Assembly: GCF_024362695.1 (NCBI RefSeq)
Contig: NC_065420.1
Location: forward strand, 2,884,501-2,948,500
Length of the DNA: 64,000 nt
Source of the DNA: Pectinophora gossypiella
Lineage: Eukaryota; Arthropoda; Insecta; Lepidoptera; Gelechiidae
Reading direction: 5' to 3'
The translations under genes and the position numbers were made by a program. Of the stretch, positions 45,756 to 57,124 are shown one piece after another. Each line of letters opens with the position of its first letter. Position 1 is the stretch's first letter. The notes under the pieces were generated by a model. The model saw only the letters and a list, made by a program, of their open reading frames with translations. It had not been told where the DNA came from and did no database searches.

Positions 45756-47265
45756 TTCAAACAAAAAAAAAAATAACATTTTTATTTTTCCATAGCCGCA
45801 TTGTATCGCCGAATGTAGGAACCGACCCCCTATCCTAATGGTCTTCCTCCCCCCTCTTTAAGTCACGTTCAAGCTACATCACCCGTGTCTTATTTAATTA
45901 AAGAAAAATATAAATTAGAATAAATTTTGAAAGCATTCTATAGACGCGTCGGGCACTCGCGAAATTTGGCTTAGAAAGAATTTTAATTTCTTTTTTTCTG
46001 CTTTGAATTTTCTTGCCAGCCCGTTTTAGAACTGCATTTTGTTTTAACGTAAACATCCTGAAGGCATAGACATTGCATAGACTTCACATACATTTTCCGC
46101 CAGGGTATGTGGAGAATGTGGAATTATATTGGCTTCTATTCTGATATACTTCTTCTACATACTTACTTCGATCACGATGGCCAGACTTAAGCCTACTTGA
46201 AAGAAAGGGTTAACTCCACCGGGGAAGCGCCCCGCATAAAAACCCAATTAGATCGTGTACTTAGTTTAAGATAAATTCTGATTATTGAATAAAGACAGAT
46301 CTAAAACTAACGAAAAACATTTTCTTTATTCTGTTTAATTTATTTATGATTTTAATCATGAAAAACGTAATAATAAGTCCGACATTTGTGAGTTCAGTTT
46401 TTTACACTTTTTAAAGTATACAATGCTTTACCAAGTGCGTAATAAGAAGCCCTTTTATTTGATACCTAACATTCGAAAACAAAAGAAACATACATAAACT
46501 TATGCCTATTTCCCACCGGGGTAATCAGAGACTATAGAATTCCATTTGCTTCGATCCAGACACACTTCATTTGCTTCCTCCACATTCATCAATCGTTTCA
46601 TACACGCACGCCGGTTCAGAGTAGATCGTACTAAACCTTTTCCAAGGACAAAAAACAAAATTAATGCCAGTTTGTCCTAAGAGTTTGCTTACCACGGCTA
46701 TCTTCTAAACATCACTACTTATTCGGAGGAATTTCAGAGAAACATACGTACTTTCTTGTTTCATACTTTTTAGAGCGTGATTTTTCGAAGTCGAGTTTTA
46801 GTTTTTAAACTTATGTTTTTATAAAATATAATCAAATTAAAAACCTACACTAAAATACATCAAAATACACTATATATAAAAAAATAACTAATATATATAA
46901 ATAAAACCCATATCAAACGTCAAAAAGCCCTCCGGAAAGCGAGCCACGCCCGAACGTACCCATTATGCTTGCGTTATTTTTATTATAATTATAGGCAAAT
47001 CATTAGCAACGCTGTGATTTCAACCAACTAATAGATAAATAAAGTTGTTATTCCCTAAACGACATAGCAGTGTGTCCATAAAGCTAGTATGCCGAGAGGA
47101 CGAAATAATACACGCTAGAATGAGCCACCTGTAATAGGCTTCCACAGCTATTTACGGTCCATGGGGAAGGGAAACTATACGGGTAGTCAGGGATTTCCAG
47201 ATTCCAAGCTCCGAGATTGTGGGAAAACATTGTGGGGAGAAACTATAGGGATTAACTTGTTTGTT
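45756..47265. other. Spacer with one family F scrap
   Basis: 46488-46640 is family F in reverse (TTTCCCACCGGGGTAATCAG to GGTTCAGAGTAGATCGTAC). Nothing else recognised. Confidence 0.5.
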
Positions 47266-47267
47266 TT

Positions 47268-47556
47268 ATTGTGGTCCCGGGTTCGAATCCCGGTGGGGAC
47301 ATATCATAAAAAATCATTTTGTGATCCTTTGGTTGTGATAGTTTGGTTAGGACATTACAGGCTGATCACCTGATTGTCCGAAAGTAAGATGATCCCTGCT
47401 TCGGAAGGCACGTTAAGCCGTTGGTCCCGGTTACTACTTACTGATGTAAGTAAGTAGTCGTTACATGAGCCATGTCTGGGGCCTTTGGCTCAATAATAAC
47501 CCTGACACCAGGGTTGATGAGGTTGGTAATTCATCTCATAACCCACACATTAGAAG
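47268..47556 (+). mobile_element. SINE-2, 5'-truncated in the head
   Basis: Starts at the B-box (GGGTTCGAATCCCGGTGGGG), then core and tail to CCCACACATTAGAAGAAG. Confidence 0.75.
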
Positions 47557-47644
47557 AAGAACTTGTTTTGTACAGTTTGAAGAGCTTTTTTGTACCTACT
47601 TACATACTTTTAACATAATATCACGAGTATTTTTTTTTAATAAA

Positions 47645-48110
47645 TAAGATTAGTGACGATGTGGTCTAGAGCGGATCACGCTTACCTACCAAATGCCTAT
47701 TCTATCCTTGAGACTTCCAGATTATAAGGAGTTGGAAAAACAGACGACGGCAGACAGTTCCAGTCCTTTGCTGTTCGCATTAAAAAGAAAGTGGCAAAAC
47801 GTTTAGTGCGGATTGGTGGTATATCCACAACATAAGGATGAAATGCCTGCCAATGTTGTCCGTAGATGGAATGGAGTGGGTGGAATTAACTCGTGAAGTT
47901 CCTGCGCACACTCGCCATAGAGATCCCAATTGGGGTAGTCAAAGGTACATCCATCGCAAGATGATTTGAGTAACCTCATCGAGTTTTCTGTTACACCAAC
48001 TTGATAGGTGGTGAGCCGTATCGCCGTCTACGTATAATGGTAGAGCCAATTCTGTTAGTGAAATACGCACGTATAAAAAGGCCTCAATGAAACAATTTTA
48101 AAGCAATATT
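47645..48110. repeat. Dispersed repeat L, unclassified
   Basis: TACCTACCAAATGCCTATTC-type sequence also occurs in decayed form near 38375 and 39600. No domain readable. Confidence 0.35.
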
Positions 48111-48125
48111 AAAAAAATCCTTTAT

Positions 48126-48462
48126 AACAGCCTCCGTGGTCTAGTGGTTAGAGCGGTTAGGCTCACGATCTGGAGGTCCGGGTTCGATTCCCGATGGGGA
48201 CATTGTCGAAATCACTTTGTGAGACTGTCCTTTGTTTGGTAAGGACTTTTCAGGCTTGAATCACCTGATTTTCCCAAAAAGTAAGATGATTCCGTGCTTC
48301 GGAGGGCACGTTAAGCCGTTGGTCCCGGCTATTAGCCGTAAAAACACCTCCACCAACCCGCAGTGGAGCAGCGTGGTGGAGTATGCTCCATACCCCCTCC
48401 GGTTGATTGAGGGGAGGCCTGTGCCCAGCAGTGGGACGTATATAGGCTGTTTATGTTATGTT
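48126..48462 (+). mobile_element. SINE-1, complete reference copy
   Basis: CAGCCTCCGTGGTCTAGTGG head, B-box GGTTCGATTCCC, core CCGTGCTTCGGAGGGCACGT, tail to CCCAGCAGTGGGACGTATAT, then a TTATGTTATG tail. Confidence 0.85.
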
Positions 48463-48998
48463 ATGTATGTTATTAAAAAAATACATTTGCGTATACTTAT
48501 GAAACATATAAAAATGGGTACCCTCAGGCCTGTCTTAATTTTTGTACCGCGTGAGAGCCTTCGGCGCTCCCCATTTGTCCGCCCAAGAAGTCAAAGTCAT
48601 CTGCGGCCGGGTTTCGAACCGGCGTTCTTCATTTGAGAAGCAAGCCAGTGACATACAAGACCACAGTGAGTATATTTATCGGGAGTTCGAACCGTTCCGA
48701 TATTTCAGCATTGCCTAACTTCAAGCTTGTATGCTTGTACCAAATTACGAAAAATTAAAATTCCTAACCAGCAACTGAGAACTTGAGCGAAATTCTCTTG
48801 ACTGTTTTCTTTTAATTAAATTCATGGTTAAGTGTTAGGGATCCCCAGGCAAATTGTTCCGTGTGTTCAAGTTAAACTAAGTTCTGAAATACTTGTTATT
48901 TCTACAAACAGAACTTGTATAAGCGAGATACTTGGGTAACTAGCTTGTTATTTACGGGTATATTATAATAATAATGTGTTATAATAATATATCGTATA

Positions 48999-49205
48999 TA
49001 CTGGGTGTTAGTGACATCGTAACGAATACTGAGAGGGATGATTCAGACCATGATTCTGAGTTAATATCTAGTGGAATTTTCCGTCGCAAAATTCATGAAA
49101 TTTTGAGTTTTGTTTTTAATTATTTTCAATTCCATATTGTGCTTTTAGCTGCATAGAACCCAAATTTCAATAAAAAAAACAATAATGACAAATTATCGAA
49201 AATTT
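48999..49205 (+). repeat. MITE A half plus local repeat
   Basis: Left half of MITE A (GGGTGTTAGTGACATCGTAA) followed by AATTCCATATTGTGCTTTTA, shared with 50630-50670. Confidence 0.6.
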
Positions 49206-49229
49206 TCGATGTAATGGAGACAACAGCTG

Positions 49230-49340
49230 CTCGAACGGGTCAACGGCCACACGCACCGCGCCGCGCGCCCCGCTCCGCACGCCCCGCTCCGCGCGCCCCG
49301 CGCCGCACGCCGGCGGCGCGGCGGCGGCGCGGCCTACAAA
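49230..49340 (+). other. CpG-rich block (local GC island)
   Basis: About 110 bp of almost pure C/G with many CGCGC and GCCCCGC repeats in an AT-rich setting, flanked by CGAACGGGTCAACGGCC and TACAAAGTAGGCACTACGAA. The long Arg/Pro/Ala open frame across it is compositional, not a gene. Confidence 0.8.
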
Positions 49341-49416
49341 GTAGGCACTACGAACCGATCCTATTTCTTTCTCTGTCTATCGTAAATTATAAATTTATTT
49401 TATTCTTATTCTTAAA

Positions 49417-49564
49417 TAGACGGATAATCAACAGGCATAAAATTTATGGAATACACGTCAATTTTAAGCAGAAATCTAAAACAACCGACAGAATTAAGTT
49501 ACCAGCGAGATACCTTTTTGATTCGACCGGGTTATTCATTCATTTACTCCTAGGAATCAGGGCC
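49417..49564. repeat. MITE B fragment
   Basis: GGATAATCAACAGGCATAAA ... TTCATTTACTCCTAGGAATCAGGGCC; the left TIR is absent. Confidence 0.65.
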
Positions 49565-49754
49565 ATTATCTACCTAAAACAGTTGAAACAGTAAATAATT
49601 GTATTCTTTGTTGTCATTAAAATAACTAACAACCAACTAACACAACCACCACAGATTAGGTAATTAGTTACCTACTATGTCAACCATCCACCAACTTAGT
49701 ATGTAAGTACCTACGCAAAACCTCGCTACACAAAAATCGAGCGAGATCGCGTCT

Positions 49755-50010
49755 AGAATTGGGCGGACACTCCGCCAGAGTGTTGCCTATCGATATTCTA
49801 TCGATACCTAGTTAAAAAAAAAACCAATAGTAGGTACCTATCGATAGATCTTTTAGATCAATACCCATTATTGTTACAAAGCAAGACCTATCGGTACTAT
49901 CGCTAGTATCGATCTAAATGTACTATCACTACTTTCGATAGTTTAGACAATTTTCAAGTTCAACAATTGATAATCTACCTATCGATAGTTCGGCAACTCC
50001 GCCGCGTAGG
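49755..50010. promoter_or_regulatory. Cluster of TATCGATA motifs
   Basis: Three exact TATCGATA octamers lie near 49799, 49850 and 49980, with further ATCGATC, TTCGATAG and ATCGGTACTATCG variants between. The outer ones sit in an imperfect inverted repeat with GTGTTGCC/GGCAACTCCGCC. TATCGATA is the DREF-type promoter element in Drosophila; here it could equally be the end motif of a small repeat. Confidence 0.45.
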
Positions 50011-50189
50011 CAATGTCGGCATGTTCAAAGAAAAAAATTGTCCGAGAGGAGTGATCTTATTTTTCTTGTTACATGTTGGTACCGTACCGAGGTACTAAGT
50101 ACTAAGTTATTCGTGGTTTTAAATCTCATTGTTAAATCATCAGTAAAGAACTAATTAAACCTATCCTGTTCTGTGTACAATATTCATGT

Positions 50190-50405
50190 AACGGCTACGT
50201 GCTTACATAAGTACCTAGTAGACGGGAGCAACGACTTAACGTACCTTCCGAAGCACGGATCATTTTACTTTCGGACAATCAGGTGATCACCCTGTAACGT
50301 CCCAACCAAAGGCCTTATAAACAGATTTTTGTGATATGTCCCCACCGGAATACGAACCCGGACCCTCCGCATCCCATCGCTCAACCACTGGACCACATAG
50401 GCCAA
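50190..50405 (-). mobile_element. SINE-2 (inverted)
   Basis: Core GTACCTTCCGAAGCACGGAT through a decayed B-box to CACTGGACCACATAGGCC. Confidence 0.7.
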
Positions 50406-50504
50406 GAAGGTTCTAAGACATAATAATAATTAAAGGATCCTGGGACGCAAGACCTCCGAGTTAGGGCTTGTTTGATCTGTCTTGATGGATACTCGGACGT
50501 GAAT

Positions 50505-50850
50505 AGCCTCACGGATCAAGGGCAACGCGCGCCAATAAAGTAGGCATTACGAACAGATACTAGGTATTTCTTTGAGTTGATAGGTATCAAGTGAAGTTTC
50601 CTGTCGCCAAATTCATAAAAAAATTAGATTTTTTTCAGTCCCATATTGTGTTTTAAGCTGCATAGAACGCACATTTAAAATAAACAAATAAAAATTATTA
50701 ATTATTAAATTTTATCAATGTCATCAATAATAATAATAACGTATCTACCAACTTCAGCTATGCGCAGGTGAATAGCCGGCGCACGGGTCAAGGGCAACGC
50801 TCGCCAATAAAGTAGGCATACGAACAGATACTATTTCTTTCTCTGTCACT
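50505..50850 (+). repeat. Local duplication related to 49060-49385
   Basis: GGGCAACGCGCGCCAATAAA plus GTAGGCATTACGAACAGATA occurs at 50520 and again at 50790, and in diverged form at 49238/49338. Between them TTCCTGTCGCCAAATTCATA ... TGCATAGAACGC parallels 49075-49175. Confidence 0.6.
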
Positions 50851-50879
50851 TGCACCATAAACATACTTCTCTCTCTCTC

Positions 50880-51300
50880 TCTAGTCGTCGGCTCGACTCG
50901 GCCGCGGCCGGTGCGTCGTCGGCGCCCTTAGTCGGCGCCTTTGATGCTTTGCGCTAACGCCGCCGCCGCGCGCTTCCGCTCAGTCGAATACTAAGCTTGA
51001 CCCGAATCGCGTGATGTTTTTCGAGGATATTTTTTTCGTGTTTGTTTCATTCTGCAAATGAGTAGTGTCGACTATGATGATAGATCATAGACCATTTACT
51101 GCGCAAAAGTATGGAAGATTGTTGATGTTTATTAAAGAGCAAGGTGTTGTGTTTGTGAGTGCGTGTGATACCTACCTACCGCGGAGGAAACGCGATGTTG
51201 CATACCTACGTGACGTGACATGTTCTAGGGTACCTACCTAGGTACTTCATCCGAAGGAATAACAAATAAGGTAAGGCAAGAGTAGGGTTTTTATTGTTAA
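50880..51300 (+). promoter_or_regulatory. Candidate CpG promoter and noncoding first exon
   Basis: 50885-50985 is CpG-rich (CTCGGCCGCGGCCGGTGCGT, CGCCGCCGCCGCGCGC) and ends in CGCTCAGTCG, an arthropod initiator-like TCAGT. A good donor (AATAAG|GTAAGG) follows at about 51270. I found no coding exon downstream in the window, so the gene, if real, continues beyond it or is noncoding. Confidence 0.4.
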
Positions 51301-51623
51301 TAAGTTAGGAACGTTTTAATAACTGGTAGGTAGGTACCGTGCGTGAAAAATCGTGGCAGTAGGTGTTCTACTTCAACAAACAACATTTTTAAACGTTGAA
51401 CCACTAAGCATCTAAATACAAGAGAATGAAAACTCCTACCTAGATATCAACATCGTATCACGCACGCGTAACGTAGCCGCGCGTAAGTTTAGCGTCTGTG
51501 TGGCGCGTTGTTCGACTTACATTGCGGCACAGTAAAAATTGAAAATCTTAATTAAACATTTGCGACAAGAAAAACACCCACCATCGTTTTTAGTACAATA
51601 AAATAGGCGTTCCATTTTTTTTT

Positions 51624-51651
51624 TCGTTACGATGTCACTAACACCCTGTAT
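51624..51651 (-). repeat. MITE A end fragment
   Basis: CGTTACGATGTCACTAACACCCTGTA only. Confidence 0.6.
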
Positions 51652-51734
51652 AAATCACATCCTTATCCATAGCGGGGTGAGCAGAGCCATAAGTCATTGA
51701 CAAAACAACTCCAGGCTACTTCTTGATTGTATAA

Positions 51735-52010
51735 CAATATTTATGTTTTTTTAAGAACGTCTAGAGCCCTGTTTCGAGGTTTATCTTGCAGCTACTTTTC
51801 TCCGCCTTACAGGTTGTAAAAATCTTCAGTAGTTTTAGGCAGATGAGACGTTTTCTCAAAACAGTAATAGTTTTTTTTACGATTACGAAAGCGGTATATA
51901 AAGCGAAGGTTGATGGTAGGGCTGGCAGAAGACCTAGAAGGACGTACATTGACCAAAGGAGATCATCGGATTTCGGCCCAGAAGTCAAAGTGCCGGCCAA
52001 AAAATAATTT
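51735..52010 (+). mobile_element. LINE 3' UTR scrap next to an RTE-like C-terminal scrap
   Basis: AAGAACGTCTAGAGCCCTGT to TTTTAGGCAGATGAGACG matches the LINE 3' UTR at 55060-55165. From about 51885 the frame reads KAKVDGRAGRRPRRTYIDQ, an RTE-like reverse-transcriptase tail. Confidence 0.6.
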
Positions 52011-52402
52011 TGCTATATTCCGTTAGATCTTATCCGTCTGAGTATTTATGACTATGGCACCAAAGTCAATATTTTTTTCAACTAAAACGTAAATTCCAAA
52101 AAATAATGATCATAGATGTTTGGTGTCATATTAAAAACTAATAAATGTTATGACGGTCCTTTGTAATACGCCTGTATCCCTTTTTTTCCCAACGGACATA
52201 ATATTTTTTTTTACAAAATGTATGAAAAATCGTGATTTTTAAAATCCAATTAAAGCCAAACTAATGGTTATACACGTTTGGTGTCATAGTAAAAAATGTT
52301 CAGAGCAATCTACTCGAAAGGTTCGACACATTTTTTTTCTCTGGCCGGCACTTTTAAATTTGGGCTGGCCAAAGTATGGAGAGCCGATGATCTCCTTTGA
52401 GA

Positions 52403-52552
52403 TGTCCTTACAATAGGTTCAGTACGATCTACTCTGAACCGGCGCGCGTATATGAAACGATTGATAAATGTAGAGGAAACAAGAAAAGTCAGGATCGAAG
52501 CAAATGGAACTCCATAGTCTCAGGCGTGAGTTCATGTATGTATGTATGTTGT
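52403..52552 (+). mobile_element. Retrotransposon 3' end, family F
   Basis: TACGATCTACTCTGAACCGG to CATAGTCTCAGGCGTGAGTT, with an (ATGT)n tail. Confidence 0.65.
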
Positions 52553-52945
52553 ACAATTTTACATAAACGAATCCACGTTTTATTAGGGAAAAGATTTTTT
52601 ACCTCTATAATGCGAGTGAAAAAATAATTTTGATACTTTAAAATTTTTGTACGGAACCGAATGAAAATTATGAAAATTGTCCTTAAAATGAGTCACGAAC
52701 TCTTCTTAGTCGTGTATTTTGCAAAAGTTTTTTCCTACCACTGAAAATCTGAATAACGAACGACGAATTAATTACATTTTTATGGAGGTTAGTTCCTTTT
52801 TGTTACTCTTAATAAGTATACCTACGTTTCTTATGACGGAGTTTGTTTTTTGTGCTGGACTCGGAGTGAATAGACATTAACCATTACACCACCGTGTCTT
52901 CATCTTGTACATAAAAATGAACAGCCTGTATATGTATGACATGTG

Positions 52946-53263
52946 TACAGTCATGAGCAATATAATGTACCCACTTTAAGACTCTGTTGCACTAACATAC
53001 TTGACATTTAGTGAAACTTACAGTTCAATTTGTCAAAAAAGTTAATGTGACATGGTACTAAAATGTATACATTATTATTGCTAGTGACCTTACAGTATTG
53101 AGCATACTCCACTATCATAATTAAAACACATAATAACGGGTTCTTGCCGCGTTTAAATCAGGGATATGAGACTCCCGATATTTCGACACTGTTTCAAGTG
53201 CCATGACTGCTTTAATCGCGGTAAGAACCCGTCATTATGTGTTTTAATTATGATGATAACCGC
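52946..53263. mobile_element. MITE C then palindromic family H (short form)
   Basis: 52946-53093 is MITE C. 53117-53263 is family H with a shortened centre (ACACATAATAACGGGTTCTT ... AAGAACCCGTCATTATGTGT). Confidence 0.75.
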
Positions 53264-53277
53264 GTAAACTTAAAACA

Positions 53278-53712
53278 ATGTATACTACACTATGCTGCTC
53301 CACTGCGGGTTGGAGGTGTCTTACAGCTAATAGCCAGGACCAACGGCTTAATGTGCCCCCCAAAGCACGGAATTATCGTACTTCTTCGGACAATCAGGTA
53401 ATACAAGCCTGCAAAGTCAATATCAAACAAGGACAGTCTCACAAAGTGATTTCGTTAGGCTTACGTTCTGTACGTCCGAGGTCGATTTCTGATGGGGACA
53501 TTGTCGAAATCATTTTGTGAGAATTTTCTTTTGTGGTTTACATGCTTGAATCACCTTCTTTGTCTAAAAAAGGAAGATGATTCTGTGCTTCGGAGGGCAC
53601 GTTAAGCCTCCGGTCTTGGCTATTAGCCGTAAAAGACATCCGCCAACTCGCAGTGGATTAGCGTGGTGGAGTATGCTCCATACCCCCAGCAGTCGGACTG
53701 GTATAGGCTGAT
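53278..53712. mobile_element. Two SINE-1 copies, head to head
   Basis: 53278-53478 is SINE-1 reversed; 53485-53712 is SINE-1 forward from GATGGGGACATTGTCGAAAT. Their tRNA-like head sides face each other. Confidence 0.65.
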
Positions 53713-53920
53713 TATGTAAATGTTTTTCTGATTTGCTACTTGAAATAATCTAAATTTAATTAAATTTTAATTTAATTAATTTAAATTTAATTTAATATTA
53801 TATTATTACTTTTTTATTATTATTATTATTTCTTATTTTTTTATTTTAATTTTATTTTTTTTTATTTTTTTTTATTTTATTTTTTTATTAAATTTTATTT
53901 TTTTTTAAATAATGTAGTTG
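53713..53920. repeat. Low-complexity A/T tract
   Basis: TTTAATTTAATT and TTATTTTTTTTTATT runs with almost no C or G. Confidence 0.85.
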
Positions 53921-54234
53921 CGATTATTGATAATAAAGACTCAACCTACTTCAACGCACAGAGGGACGACTCCGCTTTCCAAGAAGATTAATAGTAATTA
54001 CCAGTGTTACAAAAGGTCACACGAAAGGGACAATTATTTCTGAAGCCAAACGGAATGGCATGTTCTTTTGCGTTACACTTTTTTATTAGGGAAAGTCTAA
54101 TTTATCATTCGGCCGTCTGCGTTGAGACAATGCCTGCGGCTGTTAATTATGTTAGAACAAACAAAGGCCTCGCGAACACATGGAAGTATGAAGGTAATAG
54201 AGTAAGAACATAGAATAAGGAATAATACTACCTA

Positions 54235-54545
54235 CCGCCGTGGTCCAGTGGTTGAGCGTTGAGCTCACGATCTGGAGGCCCCGGGTTCGAATCCCGATGG
54301 GAACACAAAAATCACTTTGTGATCCATAGTTTGGTTAGGACATGCTGATCACCCGATTGTCCGAAAGTAAGATGATCCGTGTTTCAGAAGGCAAAGAAAG
54401 CTGTCGGTCCCTACTTACTGTTACTACTTACCGAAGTATGTAGTCGTTACATGAGCCATGTCAGGGGCCTTTGGCGGCTCAGTAATAACTCTGACACCAG
54501 GGTTGATGACGTTGGTATTCCACCTCACAACCCACACGATAAGGA
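54235..54545 (+). mobile_element. SINE-2
   Basis: CGCCGTGGTCCAGTGGTTGA head, B-box GGTTCGAATCCC, diverged core, tail to CCCACACGATAAGGAT. Confidence 0.75.
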
Positions 54546-55320
54546 TAATACTATAGATCAGCAACTCTCTGCTCCCCACCAGCGTCTGAACTAGGCTTAG
54601 CTCACCTCGGTCTTACTTTAGTCTTTAATCGTATGGGCGTCAGATGTCACAAACAGATGCGCGTGTACGATAAGGTCAATGAGTAGTGTCTGTGTAAAAC
54701 GAGGTATTTTGTATGAAGTGTTTGGGATATGCTATTACTCAATATGTCCCTAGGATCCTATTGCAGCGTAAGACTTTATTAAGTAAAATAAACTTGCTTT
54801 ACAAGTCAGTCGATTACATAAGATTACTAAATCTTTTAAGGGGCAATGTATACGTTTTTACAATAAGATTCCCATTGACATTCAGAATTTGCCTTTCAAC
54901 TGCTTTAAGACAGTAGTTAAACAAAAACTTTACAAAAAAGGTTATTATAAGGTTAGTGATTATTTAGAAGATATGAATGCATGGGATTAACTGTCTGAGA
55001 ACTGATATTAGGCAGCTAAATTACGCAATTGTATATCAATATTTTATGTTTATTTTTATTTTTTTAAAGAACGTCTAGGGCCCTGTGCCGAGGTTTTTCT
55101 TGCAGCTTCTTTTCCCCGGCTGGTTGTGAGAAGCTGCAGTAGTTTTAGGCGGATGAGACGTTCGTTATGTAAAAATTGACGATTCAAAGTGTAACTATGT
55201 TACCTACTGAATAAAGATATTTTTGAATTTGAATTTGAATTTAAGTATTTACAGCCAGCACATTGTGCGTGACATTTTGTGGTGCTGATCCGTTGTCCAG
55301 CAGGATCGTGAACGATAAAG
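54540..55320 (+). mobile_element. Family G repeat carrying a jockey-like LINE 3' end
   Basis: 54540-54775 is family G and its continuation. From about 54780 a LINE remnant encodes NKIPIDIQNLPFNCFKTVVK ... SDYLEDMNAWD and stop (54859-54990), the usual C-terminus of jockey-clade reverse transcriptases. Its 3' UTR follows (AAGAACGTCTAGGGCCCTGT) with AATAAA and a (TTGAAT)n tail ending near 55240. TTAAGTA flanks both sides. Family G resumes at CAGCCAGCACATTGTGCG. Confidence 0.7.
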
Positions 55321-55375
55321 GTACGTAATGTTTTTATCATTGTCGTGTAGATACTTTTAACGTTCAAATTGGAGA

Positions 55376-55922
55376 TGTCCTTAGAAAAGGTTCAATACGA
55401 TCTACTCTGAACCGGCGTGCGTGTATGAAGCGATTGATGAATGTGGAGGAAGCAAGAGAAGTGTGTCAGGATCGAAGCAAATGGAATTCTATAGTCTCTG
55501 CTTACCCCGGTGGGAAATAGGCGTGAGTTTATAATAATAATAATAAAATAATAATACTTTTAACGTTTAATTGTCCGTTATCATCATCATCTCACTAGCA
55601 TTGACCCGTTCTTCTCAGGGCTACCTAACCTGAAGATTTGACTGGTCTGGTTGTTTACATTAGCGACAGCTTATCTGTCCTTCCAACCCGCGAGGGGAAA
55701 ACCAGCCCAATACAAGTTAGGTCATATACCTCCAAAAATGTATTGCTCAGGAATGTGGGTTTCCTCACGATGTTTTTCTTCACCGCTGAGAACGCACATT
55801 TATGATCCAAACACGAATACGAAAACAAATTCGACAATCAGTGGTTTAGGCCTGTGCTGGATTCGAACCTGCGATCACAAAGTGAGAGGCATGCGTTTTA
55901 CCAACTGGGCTAACACGGCTCT
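55376..55922. mobile_element. Family F 3' end, then SINE-4 (inverted)
   Basis: 55376-55545 has the best preserved family F reading frame (NRRACMKRLMNVEEAREVCQ, then DRSKWNSIVSAYPGGK and stop) with an (ATA)n tail. 55578-55922 is SINE-4 reversed. Confidence 0.7.
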
Positions 55923-57000
55923 AATTAAATTGTCCGTTATGTTGTGTGCAATATATAATAGTTATTTGTGTTAATATTTATAGTATTGCGTAGTAAAATT
56001 GAAACTATTTTCTTACGTATAACAAAGGCTTTCTTTGTAACAACTAAACTTAAGCAACTAAAGATACTTTTGAATGGAAAGAAAATAACCGTGTGTCGAT
56101 GAAAGTTTAGCCACGATTGCCAACTCACACTGCCAAGTTTGGATTAAGCAATTTAATACATTAGAGACTAAGGGCCGTCGCTCACTGGTAAGCCATGGCC
56201 AAGTCGCCGATATAATGTCCCACGTCGCCAAATTAATGTACCGTCTTGGCGACAGCTTGGGTCATGGGTGGCCACTGCTAATTTTATCTAATTATCTACG
56301 TAAATAGGCCGTCTACTACCTATTGTCCCCCCGACATAAAATCTGGATCCGATCCTGGGTAAGTAACTCACATTCAGACGCTTTGGCAACGCCATTTCAA
56401 TATAAATAGTTTGGCGATGTTGCTATCGACGTGGCCTTCGCGTGTTGGTGAATTAGGGCGCTTAGACCTGTACAATCAAGTCTAGTTTGCTTATAAGTCT
56501 GATTCAGAACAATGCTGTAGGAACGTATAAAGAATGACAGTTCGCAGTGATCTAAAAAAAAAACAGCGTGAGAAGCGAATTTAAAATATGGAAACAAAAT
56601 GGCGTCCGCAAACAAAAGAGTGTGTAAACAAACACTTTTTTCTTAAGCAGTTGCTCTCTGTTAAACAATAATTCACATTTACTCAAATCCATCTAACCGA
56701 TGGGACATTATGAGAGTATAAATCCACGTAACGTCGCCTTATAGTGAAAACCACATAAGCGCTTTTCCGATCGCATTCGGATGTCATATTTGTTAACAAA
56801 ACCTTGCAATTGACAAGCTACTTTCGATATAGTTAAAAAATTGTGGTCTCAACTTTTACCCAGAATTAAATTAATTGAAGAAAACTGGGTTTCATTGAAG
56901 AAAATCAAATCGAAATGTGATTTTTCAATAAGGCACTTACGTCGTTTTCACTTGAAAGCGATGATAACCACACAGTTTAAGACGAATATTCTTGAGTAAT
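55923..57000. other. Spacer with no recognised gene
   Basis: An imperfect inverted repeat lies near 56170-56290 (CTGGTAAGCCATGGCCAAGT against GGCGACAGCTTGGGTCATGG). Nothing else identified. Confidence 0.4.
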
Positions 57001-57010
57001 AGAAACATGT

Positions 57011-57124
57011 AAAAGAGAAGGTGCAGGTGGTGTCGTATCGGGAGGTGAAGGTTTTGGCGGGAAGAAGAAAGGAATAGCGGTTACTCCACCGACAAGAGCG
57101 CAGCTCTTAAATAGAGAGAGAGAG
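57011..57124 (+). mobile_element. 114-bp RTE-like copy with 10-bp target duplication
   Basis: AGAAACATGT at 57001-57010 and 57125-57134 brackets AAAAGAGAAGGTGCAGGTGG ... GCGCAGCTCTTAAATAG and an (AGAG)n tail. A textbook 5'-truncated non-LTR insertion. Confidence 0.85.

Noticed and set aside
48232..48636. 134-codon frame, plus similar frames at 4996 and 32261
   Set aside because: They translate the SINE-1 body and recur wherever SINE-1 occurs.
49214..49594. Arg/Pro/Ala-rich 126-codon frame
   Set aside because: Compositional product of the CpG-rich block, continuing into a MITE B fragment; no conserved motif.
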